This document shows, piece by piece, positions 1 to 9,791 of a stretch of 64,000 nucleotides of DNA. The notes under the pieces are model-generated. The model had not been told where the DNA came from. It searched no databases and worked only from the letters and a program-made list of their open reading frames with translations. Origin of the DNA: Sphingobacterium sp. UBA4616. Lineage in GTDB: Bacteria; Bacteroidota; Bacteroidia; Sphingobacteriales; Sphingobacteriaceae. Made by a program: the position numbers and the translations under genes. Within the stretch, counting starts at the first letter, position 1. Every line of letters begins with the position of its first letter. The stretch covers positions 46,816-110,815 of the forward strand of contig DGIS01000013.1 of the NCBI GenBank assembly GCA_002386525.1, given 5' to 3'.

Positions 1-16
1 AAAGGATTTTTTTATT

Positions 17-649
17 CTATCCAAAGAATTTAGTCGGGTCAAAACCGTGCTCTTTCAATACATCATCTGGTACACCATTCCAGACGCCAGGTTTATTTCC
101 GGCATAGCCAATATCTCTTATACCCATTTCGCTCGTGTAAAATCCCGAAGAAGTAAGGTTACGCATCAAGGAGAAAAATGCAGCACCTTGTTTCATCTCT
201 GGTTTTGCCAACTCGGGATAGGCAATATCGTCTACTAACGCAAGCTGATCCTTTTCACTGCATTTGATGAAAACTGTACCATAGCGCTTTTTGGATTGGA
301 GGTCTAGCCAACGAAGTCCACCGCGCATGGGGATTTTATTGTCGGGCAGATCTTTGACAATAAACTCGATAAAATCGGGTACACCAGCTTCCGATGCACT
401 GCCAGACTTACTGTCTTTGGGTATAATAATATCAGCCAATACAGTTATTGTCGCCATTTCATGTTCATCAAAGAACTTTTCAGCGTATAGTTGTTCTGTG
501 CGTTCGTATTCAAAATCCTGTACTCCAGGTAATTTTTTACTATTGTCTGCCGCAGCATTTTTAGCATCTTTTGAATTGCAAGCTGTGGCTAAAAGACCAG
601 ATCCTGCTGCAATTAATCCTAACGCTCGTAAAGATTCTCTTCTATTCAT
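17..649 (-). CDS. Gluconate 2-dehydrogenase subunit 3-like Tat lipoprotein
   Basis: A 210-residue small subunit of a GMC-type membrane dehydrogenase (gluconate 2-dehydrogenase subunit 3 family). The N-terminus has a twin-arginine motif (NRRESLRAL) followed by a hydrophobic stretch and a lipobox-like LLATAC, so export through Tat and lipidation are likely. In this family the small subunit carries the Tat signal and the catalytic subunit is co-exported with it. It lies 4 nt downstream of the GMC catalytic subunit on the same strand, which supports one operon and one heterodimer. The family assignment rests on length, signal type and the paired neighbour; the substrate is not visible. Confidence 0.85.
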   Translation of the reverse strand: MNRRESLRALGLIAAGSGLLATACNSKDAKNAAADNSKKLPGVQDFEYERTEQLYAEKFFDEHEMATITVLADIIIPKDSKSGSASEAGVPDFIEFIVKDLPDNKIPMRGGLRWLDLQSKKRYGTVFIKCSEKDQLALVDDIAYPELAKPEMKQGAAFFSLMRNLTSSGFYTSEMGIRDIGYAGNKPGVWNGVPDDVLKEHGFDPTKFFG

Positions 650-653
650 GCGT

Positions 654-2390
654 TTAACTGTTTAATTTTTTCTTTTCTTGAAGTATATATTCTGCTGTTC
701 GCATCGATAAAGCGAGTATTGTCCAGGTCAGATTTTTGTCTCCTTGTTGTACAAATGGCCCAGCATCAACCACATAGAGATTTTTACAATCGTGCGCCTG
801 CCCCCATTTGTTCAAAACAGAAGTCTTAGGGTCGTTACCCATTCTTGTGGTTCCGCCTTCATGAATAATTTTTCCTGGAGCTTCCAGTCCATATAAGGTG
901 TCGGCTCCTGGAATTTTTGATGTGATCACAGCGCCCATTTCATGCATAATCGATTGAAATGTCTCTTGCATGTGTTTCGCTTGTGCTATTTCTTCATTTG
1001 CCCATTTATAGTTGAAGCGTAGCACCGGAATGCCAAATTTGTCGACTTTATCTGGATCTATCTCACAGTAATTGTCTTTTCTTGCCAATGCCGTTCCCCT
1101 TCCGGCCATACCGACATTTGCACCATAATAGGTGCGGAAATCTTCTTTTAGAGCTGTGCCATAACCACCTTTGGCTTTTCCGTTTCCATCTGAATTTTTG
1201 GCGATATCGTTTACTTTCGGTACCCAGTTCAAAAATCCGTAAGAAGGCATATGTAAACCGCCTCCATATTCGATGTGATAGCCTCTAGGAAAGTTTAACT
1301 TAGCATTATCTTCCCACCAGGGGGAATAGATATGCACACTGCCTACACCATCCTCGTTATAGCGCTTCCGGTCAAGTAACTGTGGCAAAAATCCCGATAA
1401 GCTGGCTCCTGTAGAATCGTGGAGATATTTTCCAACTAAACCGCTGCTATTACCAACACCACCAGGATGCGATTTTGATTTGGAATTTAGCATAATTCGC
1501 GCACTTTCACAGGCACTCGCACCCAAAATAACGGTTTTACCCTTAACAGTATATTCCTGTAAATCCTTGGTATTTACATAAGAAACACCAACGGCAATCC
1601 CTTCATCATTTGTAATGACTTCTCGTACCATCGCATTGTCAATTACTTTTAAATTACCGGTTTTCATTGCTGGAATAACGAGGCAAGAAGATGAAGAAAA
1701 GTCCCCGTAGACCTTACATGCACGACCGCATTGACCGCAATAGAAACAGGTTCCACGATCCTTAATGTCTTTCGACACTTCTGTCAGTACAGCGCCTCTC
1801 CCAGGAATCACTGGAACCCCTGCTTTTTTAGCGCCTTTTGCAATGTACAATTCGTTTAGACGTGGTTTGGGCGGTTTCATAAAAATTCCATCTGGTTCGT
1901 TATGAATACCCTCTACCGTTCCATATATACCGATCATGCGGTCTACACGGTCGTAAAAAGGCTTAACCTCCTCATAGGTAATAGGCCATTCTTCAGTAAC
2001 TCCATCTTTGGGCTTAAAATCGTCAGGGCCCATGCGTAATGAAATTCGACCCCAGTGATTCGTTCTTCCGCCAAGCATGCGGGCTCTAAACCATTCAAAT
2101 TCTGTTCCCGCTACTTTGCTGTAGGGTTCACCTTCGATTTGCCAGCCGCCGAAGGCCGCATCAAAATCCCCGAAAGGTCTAGTAGTACCTGCGCCCCTTC
2201 TTGGAGATTCCCAAGGCCAGCGTAGTTGCAATGAATCTTTTGCTGGATCATAAAAGGGACCTGCTTCCAGCATCAATACTTTAAGTCCCGCATGCGCAAG
2301 TATATAACCTGCCATGCCACCACCTGCGCCGGAACCAACTACGATGGCGTCAAATAATTCGGGATTTTCTTTAATTTGATAATCTGACAT
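654..2390 (-). CDS. GMC-family FAD dehydrogenase, catalytic subunit
   Basis: A 578-residue glucose-methanol-choline oxidoreductase. The FAD Rossmann motif is at residues 17-25 (VVGSGAGGG), with an acidic LEAG end of beta-2 near 41-44 and the C-terminal GMC signature HEGGTTRMG followed by a DKNLTWTI segment. It has no signal peptide of its own, as expected if it is exported with the Tat lipoprotein encoded immediately downstream. A cysteine cluster at 215, 218, 221 and 225 (C-x2-C-x2-C-x3-C) resembles the Fe-S-binding insertions of FAD glucose, fructose and glucoside-3 dehydrogenases. Sugar or glucoside oxidation in the periplasm is the likely role; the precise substrate is inferred, not shown. 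Confidence 0.85.
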   Translation of the reverse strand: MSDYQIKENPELFDAIVVGSGAGGGMAGYILAHAGLKVLMLEAGPFYDPAKDSLQLRWPWESPRRGAGTTRPFGDFDAAFGGWQIEGEPYSKVAGTEFEWFRARMLGGRTNHWGRISLRMGPDDFKPKDGVTEEWPITYEEVKPFYDRVDRMIGIYGTVEGIHNEPDGIFMKPPKPRLNELYIAKGAKKAGVPVIPGRGAVLTEVSKDIKDRGTCFYCGQCGRACKVYGDFSSSSCLVIPAMKTGNLKVIDNAMVREVITNDEGIAVGVSYVNTKDLQEYTVKGKTVILGASACESARIMLNSKSKSHPGGVGNSSGLVGKYLHDSTGASLSGFLPQLLDRKRYNEDGVGSVHIYSPWWEDNAKLNFPRGYHIEYGGGLHMPSYGFLNWVPKVNDIAKNSDGNGKAKGGYGTALKEDFRTYYGANVGMAGRGTALARKDNYCEIDPDKVDKFGIPVLRFNYKWANEEIAQAKHMQETFQSIMHEMGAVITSKIPGADTLYGLEAPGKIIHEGGTTRMGNDPKTSVLNKWGQAHDCKNLYVVDAGPFVQQGDKNLTWTILALSMRTAEYILQEKKKLNS

Positions 2391-2677
2391 AATTAAATGA
2401 AGTAATTAATTGAGGGGCCTATGCGATACGTCTGCCATGAAGCTTAATTCTGTAAATGAAAGGTTCAATTAATTTAATGGTTATTATTTCATGTTTAAAA
2501 TCATTGTGAATATATTGATAAAAATTTGTTTTTTTTAATTTAATTTATCGATTTAGCAGATTTTAAACAAAGAATATGGGATTGTTACAAAAAACGCGTT
2601 GTTTCTTTAAATTTTACAATGGTTGGTAGCATAATCGAAGCCTAATGCATTGTAGCAAAAATAGAAGCAGCTGCCAT

Positions 2678-4273
2678 TTATAGGTTGGCTAGCTGGACGA
2701 CTTTGTTTACATAAATTTCTTCTAGAAATACTTCATCATGCGAAATAACAAGCAATGTTCCCTTATAAAGCTGAATTGCTTTTGTCAGAATGAGGATATT
2801 TTGAATATCTAAATTATTTGTTGGTTCATCAAGTATAATCAAATCGGGCGATTGTTGTTTAATAGTTAGGCTACATAATATCAGCCGCATTTTTTCACCG
2901 CCGCTCAATTGTTGACATTTTTTATCCCACTCATCCCTTCCAAATAGAAAGCGATTGAGCCTGATTTTAATTTCATGTTCGGGCAATGCTTGAGTATTAT
3001 ATTGCTGAGCTTGTTCATAGATGCTCAAATGCGGAGATAGGATGGAATATGTCTGGTCTAAATAGATCGATTCAAACGATTGTTGTTCAATTTTTCCCTG
3101 TTCAGGCACTAATTGATTGAGAAGGAGTTTAACCAATGTCGTTTTACCAGACCCATTCTGGCCCTGTAGTGCGATGCGGTCTCCACTGAATAATTGAAAG
3201 CTTATATTATCTTTCCACAGCTGCTGCGAGCCATAGCTGAAATTGATGTTTTCTGCTTTTACCATACTCTTTCCTGTGGGAAAAGTACTGTTTCCTAAAT
3301 CTATTTTAATTTCATCCAATGCCGATTGCGAGCCCCGGAGCTCGTGCAGATCGGATCTGATACCTCCGATTTTGTCCTGATGTACACTCTTTATTTTTGC
3401 GGTGCTCTTTTCAGCATTATTGCGTAGCGTATTCATCATTATACGCGGCACACCAGCTTTTTCCTGCTTTTTTTGTCCCCGGTTATTTAATCTATTTTGA
3501 CGTTCGATTGTTTCCCTTTCTTTCTCCTTCGCAATTTTTATCGCTTTTTCCTTGTGATGGATATCTTGTTGCATAGCATGACGCTCACCTTCTTTTTGAG
3601 CCTTGTAAAAGGAGTAATTACCTCCGTATCGCTTAATGCCATTGGGTGTCATTTCGGCCATATCGTCCAATAGATTAAGCAGCGTTCTGTCATGGCTTAC
3701 AACGATCAGTGTGCTGTTAGTTGATTGGATCCAATTGTATAGTTTTTTTTTGCTATCCATATCCAAGTGGTTGCTTGGTTCGTCTAGGAGAATGAGTTCG
3801 GTTTGATGAACCTGGATTCCGGCCAACAAGACTTTTGTTTGTTGTCCGCCACTAAGTGAAGACATTTTTTGTGTCAGTTGGATGTTAGGCAGATTCCATA
3901 GCGAGAAGGCCTCTTGGCAACGCTCTTCCAAATTCCAATCATCCTGAAGTGTATTGAAATTTTCTTCAGAGGCGTCGCCCGCTAATATGGCATCTAGTGC
4001 AGCTAATTTTTTGTCAATTTTAAGTGCTTCAGCAACTGTCTTTTTCTCAAATTGTCCAACGACTTGGGTGACATAGTAGGAATTGGCGACGGACTGTATG
4101 CTCCCGCTGCTTGGAGAGAGTTCTTTGGCAATCAGTCGCAATAAAGTTGATTTGCCCACGCCATTGTGGCCAATCAATGCTATTTTCTCTTGCGCGTTTA
4201 TGTACAGACTTATGTTCTCAAACAATAAATCTTTATTCGGATGTATATAAGAAAGTTGTTGTAAGGAAAGCAT
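2678..4273 (-). CDS. ABC-F family ATPase
   Basis: A 531-residue soluble protein with two ABC ATPase domains in tandem and no membrane segment, the ABC-F architecture of ribosome-associated factors. Domain 1 has Walker A GHNGVGKST, signature LSGGQQ and Walker B LILLDEPSNHLD. Domain 2 has GQNGSGKTT, LSGGEK and LIILDEPTNNLD. A lysine/arginine-rich linker (about residues 220-300) corresponds to the P-site tRNA-interaction motif. ABC-F proteins act in translation quality control or in target-protection antibiotic resistance; sequence reading alone cannot separate these. A good promoter lies about 120 nt upstream, giving a long untranslated leader. Confidence 0.88.
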   Translation of the reverse strand: MLSLQQLSYIHPNKDLLFENISLYINAQEKIALIGHNGVGKSTLLRLIAKELSPSSGSIQSVANSYYVTQVVGQFEKKTVAEALKIDKKLAALDAILAGDASEENFNTLQDDWNLEERCQEAFSLWNLPNIQLTQKMSSLSGGQQTKVLLAGIQVHQTELILLDEPSNHLDMDSKKKLYNWIQSTNSTLIVVSHDRTLLNLLDDMAEMTPNGIKRYGGNYSFYKAQKEGERHAMQQDIHHKEKAIKIAKEKERETIERQNRLNNRGQKKQEKAGVPRIMMNTLRNNAEKSTAKIKSVHQDKIGGIRSDLHELRGSQSALDEIKIDLGNSTFPTGKSMVKAENINFSYGSQQLWKDNISFQLFSGDRIALQGQNGSGKTTLVKLLLNQLVPEQGKIEQQSFESIYLDQTYSILSPHLSIYEQAQQYNTQALPEHEIKIRLNRFLFGRDEWDKKCQQLSGGEKMRLILCSLTIKQQSPDLIILDEPTNNLDIQNILILTKAIQLYKGTLLVISHDEVFLEEIYVNKVVQLANL

Positions 4274-4392
4274 GGTGAAATTCTTTAAATGTTAGAAAAG
4301 ACCAATTGCAAGGATATTGTCAATGGATGGTATTTATTTCGTTCTAAAGAATTTTAATCTTACATACAGTTTTTGATGCTATTGAGGAAGTA

Positions 4393-4424
4393 CAAAGATA
4401 GCGTTTATATTTTGATGTCGTAAA
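4393..4424 (-). promoter_or_regulatory. Promoter for the ABC-F gene
   Basis: On the minus strand TATCTTTG (4393-4400) matches the Bacteroidota -7 consensus TAnnTTTG. A TTTA lies 20 nt upstream (4421-4424) at the -33 position. Predicted start of transcription is near 4387, leaving about 114 nt of leader before the ABC-F start codon. No leader ORF or terminator was found in that leader. Confidence 0.5.
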
Positions 4425-4503
4425 AATTTTCGATAAATAGTCAAATTGTTTATTTTTCTACTAATTGCTTCAGACAAATTGTAATTTTGAAAAAACGACA
4501 CTT

Positions 4504-5841
4504 GTGAATAAAATTATTCTTATAGATGACGAAGATAAGCTTCGGAAATTGCTAGCCAAAATTATTAGCCTGGAAGGTTTTGATGTGATTGAGGCTGCTG
4601 ATATTAAATCCGGATTAAAAAAGCTTGAAGCCAGTGATGTGGATGTGGTGCTTTGTGATGTCAAGCTACCTGATGGTAGTGGCGTTGAAACCGCTAAATT
4701 AATTAAAGAGCGGTATCCCATTGTAGAGATTATCCTATTGACGGCATATGGAAATATCCCGGACAGCGTGCAGGCAATAAAAAATGGTGCTTTCGATTAC
4801 ATTACGAAAGGAGATGATAATAATCGTATTATACCGCTTCTTTATAAAGCCTGTGAAAAGGTTGCGTTGGCAAGAAGAGTGCAGCAGTTGGAAAAAAGAT
4901 TAGGAGATAAGCTTTCATTCGATAAGATTATTGGGAATTCCACTGCTATAAAGACCGCTATTGGATTAGCACAAAAAGTTGCTATTACAAATACAACGGT
5001 CTTACTCACTGGTGAAACGGGCACTGGTAAGGAGGTTTTTGCACAGGCTATCCATCAGGCGAGCCCTAGAAGAGAACGTAGTTTTGTCGCTATCAACTGT
5101 GCAGCATTTACAAAGGATTTGCTTGAAAATGAGTTGTTTGGTCATAAATCCGGCGCTTTTACGGGGGCAAATAGAGATCAACGTGGCCTGTTTGAAGAAG
5201 CGCACCTCGGTACTATTTTTCTGGATGAAGTGGGTGAGATGGCGTTGGAACTTCAGGCCAAGATTCTCCGTGTTCTGGAAACCGGCGAATTTTTAAAAAT
5301 CGGCGACTCTAAACCAACTCACGTAGATGTACGAATTATAGCTGCGACTAACAGAAATCTCCACGAGGAAATTGCTTCTGAACATTTTAGAAGTGATCTA
5401 TTTTACAGGTTGTCTGTTTTTACCGTTGAATTACCACCACTGCGTGAGCGTGTTCAGGATATTGCGCCCTTGGCAAAATATTATGTTGATATCTTTGCTT
5501 TAAAATCCAACTTGAAACCTTTGGAGATGACCACAGCATTTGTGCAGGCATTGGAAAGTAATGTATGGCGGGGAAATATCCGCGAACTGAAAAATGTGAT
5601 TGAACGCAGTGTGATTTTAAGTGAGGGGGGCGTACTGGATGTTCAGAGTCTTCCCTTCGTGCAACGTGATTTTAGAGAAGGGGCAGGTATTTTATCAAAC
5701 TTTTCAATGTCCGATATGGAGAAGCGGCATATAGCGCGGGTTTTGAAACATACAAATGGAAATAAAGCGGAAGCTGCTCGATTGTTAGAAATTGGTATAG
5801 CTACCTTGTACCGAAAAATTGAAGAATATAAAATCCAATGA
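4504..5841 (+). CDS. Sigma-54-dependent NtrC-family response regulator
   Basis: A transcription activator with an N-terminal receiver domain (acidic pocket DDED, phospho-acceptor Asp52 in VLCDVKLPDG), an AAA+ sigma-54 interaction domain and a Fis-type helix-turn-helix at the C-terminus (NKAEAARLLEIGIATLYRKI). The AAA+ domain has Walker A GETGTGKE, an intact GAFTGA loop for contacting sigma-54 and Walker B TIFLDEVGE. I place the start at the GTG at 4504 because the receiver fold begins directly there; an in-frame TTG at 4465 would add 13 residues without family support. The stop codon overlaps the start of the histidine kinase (ATGA), so the two form a two-component operon. Confidence 0.9.
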   Translation: MNKIILIDDEDKLRKLLAKIISLEGFDVIEAADIKSGLKKLEASDVDVVLCDVKLPDGSGVETAKLIKERYPIVEIILLTAYGNIPDSVQAIKNGAFDYITKGDDNNRIIPLLYKACEKVALARRVQQLEKRLGDKLSFDKIIGNSTAIKTAIGLAQKVAITNTTVLLTGETGTGKEVFAQAIHQASPRRERSFVAINCAAFTKDLLENELFGHKSGAFTGANRDQRGLFEEAHLGTIFLDEVGEMALELQAKILRVLETGEFLKIGDSKPTHVDVRIIAATNRNLHEEIASEHFRSDLFYRLSVFTVELPPLRERVQDIAPLAKYYVDIFALKSNLKPLEMTTAFVQALESNVWRGNIRELKNVIERSVILSEGGVLDVQSLPFVQRDFREGAGILSNFSMSDMEKRHIARVLKHTNGNKAEAARLLEIGIATLYRKIEEYKIQ

Positions 5842-7583
5842 AACTTAAAGCTAAGCTGACTTTTTGGGTAGGTTTTTTATTTTTCATGATTTTGCTGCTT
5901 GCGATCGTGAGTGGGTATTATGTTTATCGGTTAAAAAAAGATACAAATAACATTTTAGTCGACAACTATAACACGGTGCACTACTCCAGGAATATGCTGT
6001 TGGCGTTGGAAGATTTTCGTACCAACAACAAGAGTGTTCAGCTATTTGAATATAACTTAAGGCTCCAAAATCGTAATATAACCGAGCGCGGGGAACAGGA
6101 GGTAAATGAACGTGTAAATCGTCACTTTTTGAACTTAAAAGAGGATACGAAAAATGTGAGCATATTGGCTGACTTACGTAAAGATATATTCCATTTAATG
6201 TATCTGAATATGCAGGCGATCGAATACAAAAATGATGTCGCCAATGCAACAGCAGAGAAAGCTATATTGGCGATCTCCATTGTTGGCGCAGTCTGTTTTA
6301 TGATTGCGTTTGTATTGTTGATCAATCTCCCCATCGCCATTGCAGGCCCAATGGTACAATTAGCCGATAGTATTAAACAGATTGCTGCTGGGAATTACAA
6401 AATGAGACTCCATTTTAAGCGACGGGACGAACTTGGAGCGGTGTCAAAATCGTTTAATACAATGGCTCAAAAACTTGAGGAGTATACAGAAAGTAATTTG
6501 GGTAAGATTTTACAGCATAAAAAGAGAATCGAAGCTCTTATCGATAATATGCATGATGCTGTCATAGGGATCGATCAAGAAAAAAAAGTGCTTTTTGCGA
6601 ATACGCTCGCTTGTTTAATTTCGGGGTTAAAACTTGTTGAACTTGAGGGGAAAAATTTGGAAGAAATTGCATCAGTTAATGATTTGATTAAAAACCTTCT
6701 CAACAAAATTAACTCTTTGCATCAAGAGTCTGGTCATCTAGGGATGTTTCAGGTGTGTGTTGCAGGAAAACAAAACTATTTTGATTTAGAGGTCATTGAT
6801 ATTAATATTGTTCCAACAGGAGAGGAGGGGGCTCAATTTATCGGACAATTTATTTTGCTGAAGGATGTAACCCGTTTCAAGGAGCTTGATGTAGCGAAAA
6901 CGAATTTTATTGGAACGGTCTCCCATGAATTGAAAACACCTATCGCTTCAATACGCATGGGAATCCAATTATTAGAAAATAAAAGGATCGGAGATTTAAA
7001 TCAAGAACAACAAGATTTGCTCGAAGGCATTGCCGATGATACAGCGAGGCTTCTCAAGATTACGGGGGAACTTTTGGATATTGCCCAGGTGGAGAGTGGT
7101 GCGATTCAGATGAGACTGACCGAAGTAGCTATCGAATCGATTGTAGACTACGCATTACTAGCCAATCGGTCGATGTTTGAGCAAAAGCAAATCCGGATAG
7201 ACGTAGAATTGGAAAGGGATTTGTCGATGGTCTTTATCGATAGGGAAAAAGCCGCATGGGTATTAACGAATTTATTGTCCAATGCAATTCGATATTCCGA
7301 TGTGGGGGGAGTGATCGCCATTGCCGCCAAAAGAATGGGAGCAAGGGTACTTTTACGGGTTGAGGATCATGGGCGAGGAATTCCAGCGCAATATTTAATG
7401 AAAATTTTTGATCGCTACTTCCGTGTTCCAGGAAGTACAAAAGAAGGAACAGGTTTAGGATTGAGCATAAGCAAAGAATTTATCGAAAGCATGGGTGGAG
7501 AAATTGATGTACAAAGTGTTTTGGGAAGTGGAAGTACATTTTTTGTTTATCTTCCGATTGCTCCGCCTAGGCCATCGGCCTAA
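5838..7583 (+). CDS. HAMP-PAS sensor histidine kinase
   Basis: A 581-residue membrane sensor kinase and partner of the upstream NtrC-type regulator, overlapping it by 4 nt. Transmembrane helices lie near residues 9-30 and 143-168, bracketing a periplasmic sensor of about 115 residues. A HAMP domain follows (about 168-220), then a PAS-like region (about 230-345). The dimerisation/phosphotransfer helix has the phospho-acceptor His363 in VSHELKTP. The HATPase domain has the N box NLLSNAIRY, G1 HGRGIP and G2 GTGLGLS. The signal is unknown. Architecture matches NtrY/AtoS-like kinases that feed sigma-54 activators. Confidence 0.92.
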   Translation: MKLKAKLTFWVGFLFFMILLLAIVSGYYVYRLKKDTNNILVDNYNTVHYSRNMLLALEDFRTNNKSVQLFEYNLRLQNRNITERGEQEVNERVNRHFLNLKEDTKNVSILADLRKDIFHLMYLNMQAIEYKNDVANATAEKAILAISIVGAVCFMIAFVLLINLPIAIAGPMVQLADSIKQIAAGNYKMRLHFKRRDELGAVSKSFNTMAQKLEEYTESNLGKILQHKKRIEALIDNMHDAVIGIDQEKKVLFANTLACLISGLKLVELEGKNLEEIASVNDLIKNLLNKINSLHQESGHLGMFQVCVAGKQNYFDLEVIDINIVPTGEEGAQFIGQFILLKDVTRFKELDVAKTNFIGTVSHELKTPIASIRMGIQLLENKRIGDLNQEQQDLLEGIADDTARLLKITGELLDIAQVESGAIQMRLTEVAIESIVDYALLANRSMFEQKQIRIDVELERDLSMVFIDREKAAWVLTNLLSNAIRYSDVGGVIAIAAKRMGARVLLRVEDHGRGIPAQYLMKIFDRYFRVPGSTKEGTGLGLSISKEFIESMGGEIDVQSVLGSGSTFFVYLPIAPPRPSA

Positions 7584-7625
7584 AACCATCAACCTATCTT
7601 TTTCCTTCCAAAAGCGCATTGAAAG

Positions 7626-7658
7626 ATCTTGCGGCTTGCATTGCAGAGGCCGCAAGAT
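7626..7658. terminator. Hairpin between convergent genes
   Basis: A perfect 10-bp stem (ATCTTGCGGC / GCCGCAAGAT) with a 13-nt loop sits between the convergent histidine kinase and YiaA-like genes. It has no clear U-tract on either strand, so its role as a bidirectional terminator is inferred from position. Confidence 0.4.
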
Positions 7659-7667
7659 AGGCACCCG

Positions 7668-8135
7668 CTAAAGTTTTATTTCATTGTCATCAATAAGTTT
7701 TGCGTCGCGCGTATTCTTTTGTACTGCGATTGCTGAGAATATACTCAATGAAAAGGACATTGCGTAAAATCCTTTCTCACTCAAAAGCAGTTCTGCATTC
7801 CATAGGCCTACAGTCAACAGAACAACGGCTGCAATTGTTGCAAACCAGCTTAAACCATAGTACAATTCGGTAACGGCCAGCCCTTCGGCTTTATCTCTGA
7901 CACTTTTTTGAACAGAGATAACAGCAAACAGGGCAAACAGTAAAATCGTGAAATAATATCCTTTTTCATTCAATGCCATTGTTGCATTCCATAAGCCTAC
8001 GCAATAGCCAACAGTTCCAACCAATAATGCAGTCCATGACGCACCGATAAATGCCCCTGTTGGTTTAAATGGATTTCTTTTGTTTAAATCTCTTTGAGTT
8101 TTTTTTTCGTCAATCATGTTTTTTAGCGGTTCCAT
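7668..8135 (-). CDS. YiaA/YiaB-family inner membrane protein
   Basis: A 155-residue protein made of two YiaA/B modules, each with two transmembrane helices (about residues 29-75 and 92-140). Each module carries a GLWNA motif and a basic VQKSVRD or VQKNTRD end, so the gene is an internal duplication as in E. coli YiaA. Family members are inner membrane proteins of unknown function. It is a single-gene unit, convergent with the histidine kinase and divergent from the following hypothetical gene. Confidence 0.8.
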   Translation of the reverse strand: MEPLKNMIDEKKTQRDLNKRNPFKPTGAFIGASWTALLVGTVGYCVGLWNATMALNEKGYYFTILLFALFAVISVQKSVRDKAEGLAVTELYYGLSWFATIAAVVLLTVGLWNAELLLSEKGFYAMSFSLSIFSAIAVQKNTRDAKLIDDNEIKL

Positions 8136-8213
8136 AATTTTCTTTTTTAGTTTTAAAATGTTGTTGTTTTCTTATCCAAATATCTATAGTATTCAATTAG
8201 TTTTAAACTTATC

Positions 8214-8242
8214 TTTATAAGAATACTGACGATATAATTTTG
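8214..8242 (+). promoter_or_regulatory. Predicted promoter upstream of the 8277 gene
   Basis: TAATTTTG (8235-8242) matches the Bacteroidota -7 consensus TAnnTTTG. A weaker TTTA (8214-8217) lies 17 nt upstream. The predicted transcript would start around 8248, giving a short leader to the ATG at 8277. Confidence 0.45.
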
Positions 8243-8276
8243 TTTCATATATTTGTTTAATGCGAATTTTTAAACG

Positions 8277-9791
8277 ATGATAGATCCAATATCAGACTTA
8301 CTATTATTGCTTGATAATGATGATAAGAAGAGTTTTAAAGCTTTTCTGAAACGTAAAAACAAGCGAAATGATGTAAAAAATGTCAGATTGCTAGAAATTA
8401 TAGAAACTGACGATATAAATAAATTAAAAAAATTGTATGATCCTACTAAAAATCGGAATGCTTACCATGCCTTGAGAAAAAGGCTTCATGAGAGTCTGTT
8501 GTTTTTTCTTTCCAACAAGGTTTTTGAGCGAGACAATAGCGAGGCGCATGAAGCACTGAAATTGTTTGTTGTTGGCCGTTTCCTATTGGAAGGCCAGTTT
8601 ACTAAGATTGGGTTTAAATGTCTTCAGCGAGCAGAAGACAAAGCGCTTCATCTTGAACAGTTTAGTTTGTTGAACGAAATCTTACAAACTAGGCTACAAT
8701 ATGCTCATTTAGACGCAACTGTTCATGTGGAACTGCTTGTCGGAAGGCTTGTCGAAAATCAACAAAAATTGCAGCAAGAAGCGAAATTTCAGATTGCTTA
8801 TGCTTTGTTGCGCGCTGAATTGCAGAATATTCATTTGAGGGCAAAAATAGTTGATCTCAATAAGTTGATTTCAGATACGTTGAGTAAATACCGTATTTCC
8901 TTGGATGATCTCTTGTCATTTAAATCACTTTATCAACTCTTGTATATCGCAAATGAGTATGCCGCAATACATCAAAACTATGCGCTGGTTCGTTCTTTCT
9001 TAAAAACGGCAGATAATTTTCTGTTTAAGCATCCGGAGCAGGCATTCCTTCAGTTATTTTACTATCTGCATATTTTGTATTATCTGGCAAATTTCAATTT
9101 GCGGAATGGTTTTTTTAAAGAAAGTTTGAGGTATTTGGAACGGATGGATGTAGTTTTGTCGCAGGGAAGCCCTGCTTTTCGAACGCAGCTTCAGCTCCGG
9201 TGCCAATTGTTGAAGGCATTGAACTTTCATTACCTTGGCGATGGCGCACAAGGTCTTGCGCTGTTAAAGAAAGGGATCAACCAAGCAGCAGTAGCAAAAT
9301 CGAGTGAGGTTGATCTGGCGGATCTACAATTATGTTTGGTCATGTTTTTAACCCAATTCCGCGATAAAACTGCTTTAATTGAACTTCAAAAATTGACTCG
9401 GACGGATGCCTGGTACGAGAAGAAAATGGGGATGTTATGGACTATTCGGAAGAGTCTGCTCGAAATACTGATCCACATTCAATTTGATCATATCGATTTG
9501 GCAACTTCGAAACTAAAAAGCTTTGTTCGCCGGTATAAAAAATACTTGATGACTGTCAGTGAAAACAGAGTGATTGATTTTGCTAAATTGATTGAAAAAT
9601 ATCTTTTAAACCCTACCATTATTCACACAAAATCGTATCGTGCAGCTGTTGATGCTATGGTGAATCAAAAAGAAAATAAGGATTTATTCGTTATGGGTTT
9701 TGCTGCTTGGTTAAAGGCTCTTGTTACTTCTGGAAGCCCTTATCAGGTTTTGTTGGATTTGATCAAAGAATCTTACTCTATTTGTGTATAA
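8277..9791 (+). CDS. Helical-repeat protein of unknown function
   Basis: A 504-residue protein with no signal peptide or membrane segment. Its composition is strongly alpha-helical throughout (Leu, Lys, Glu, Gln and aromatic residues in heptad-like spacing). Pairs of helices such as the stretch around residues 95-130 and 260-300 look like degenerate TPR-type repeats. I recognise no catalytic motif. The 3' end overlaps the end of the convergent DUF695-like gene by 19 nt. A scaffold or regulatory role is possible but not shown. Confidence 0.7.
   Translation: MIDPISDLLLLLDNDDKKSFKAFLKRKNKRNDVKNVRLLEIIETDDINKLKKLYDPTKNRNAYHALRKRLHESLLFFLSNKVFERDNSEAHEALKLFVVGRFLLEGQFTKIGFKCLQRAEDKALHLEQFSLLNEILQTRLQYAHLDATVHVELLVGRLVENQQKLQQEAKFQIAYALLRAELQNIHLRAKIVDLNKLISDTLSKYRISLDDLLSFKSLYQLLYIANEYAAIHQNYALVRSFLKTADNFLFKHPEQAFLQLFYYLHILYYLANFNLRNGFFKESLRYLERMDVVLSQGSPAFRTQLQLRCQLLKALNFHYLGDGAQGLALLKKGINQAAVAKSSEVDLADLQLCLVMFLTQFRDKTALIELQKLTRTDAWYEKKMGMLWTIRKSLLEILIHIQFDHIDLATSKLKSFVRRYKKYLMTVSENRVIDFAKLIEKYLLNPTIIHTKSYRAAVDAMVNQKENKDLFVMGFAAWLKALVTSGSPYQVLLDLIKESYSICV

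Noticed and set aside
4470..4721. Minus-strand 83-residue frame over the receiver domain
   Set aside because: Antisense shadow of the NtrC-type regulator.
7455..7664. Minus-strand 69-residue frame over the end of the histidine kinase
   Set aside because: It is antisense to a well-supported gene and covers the inter-gene hairpin; no family features.
9054..9251. Minus-strand 65-residue frame inside the 8277 gene
   Set aside because: Antisense shadow with no start context, motif or neighbour support.
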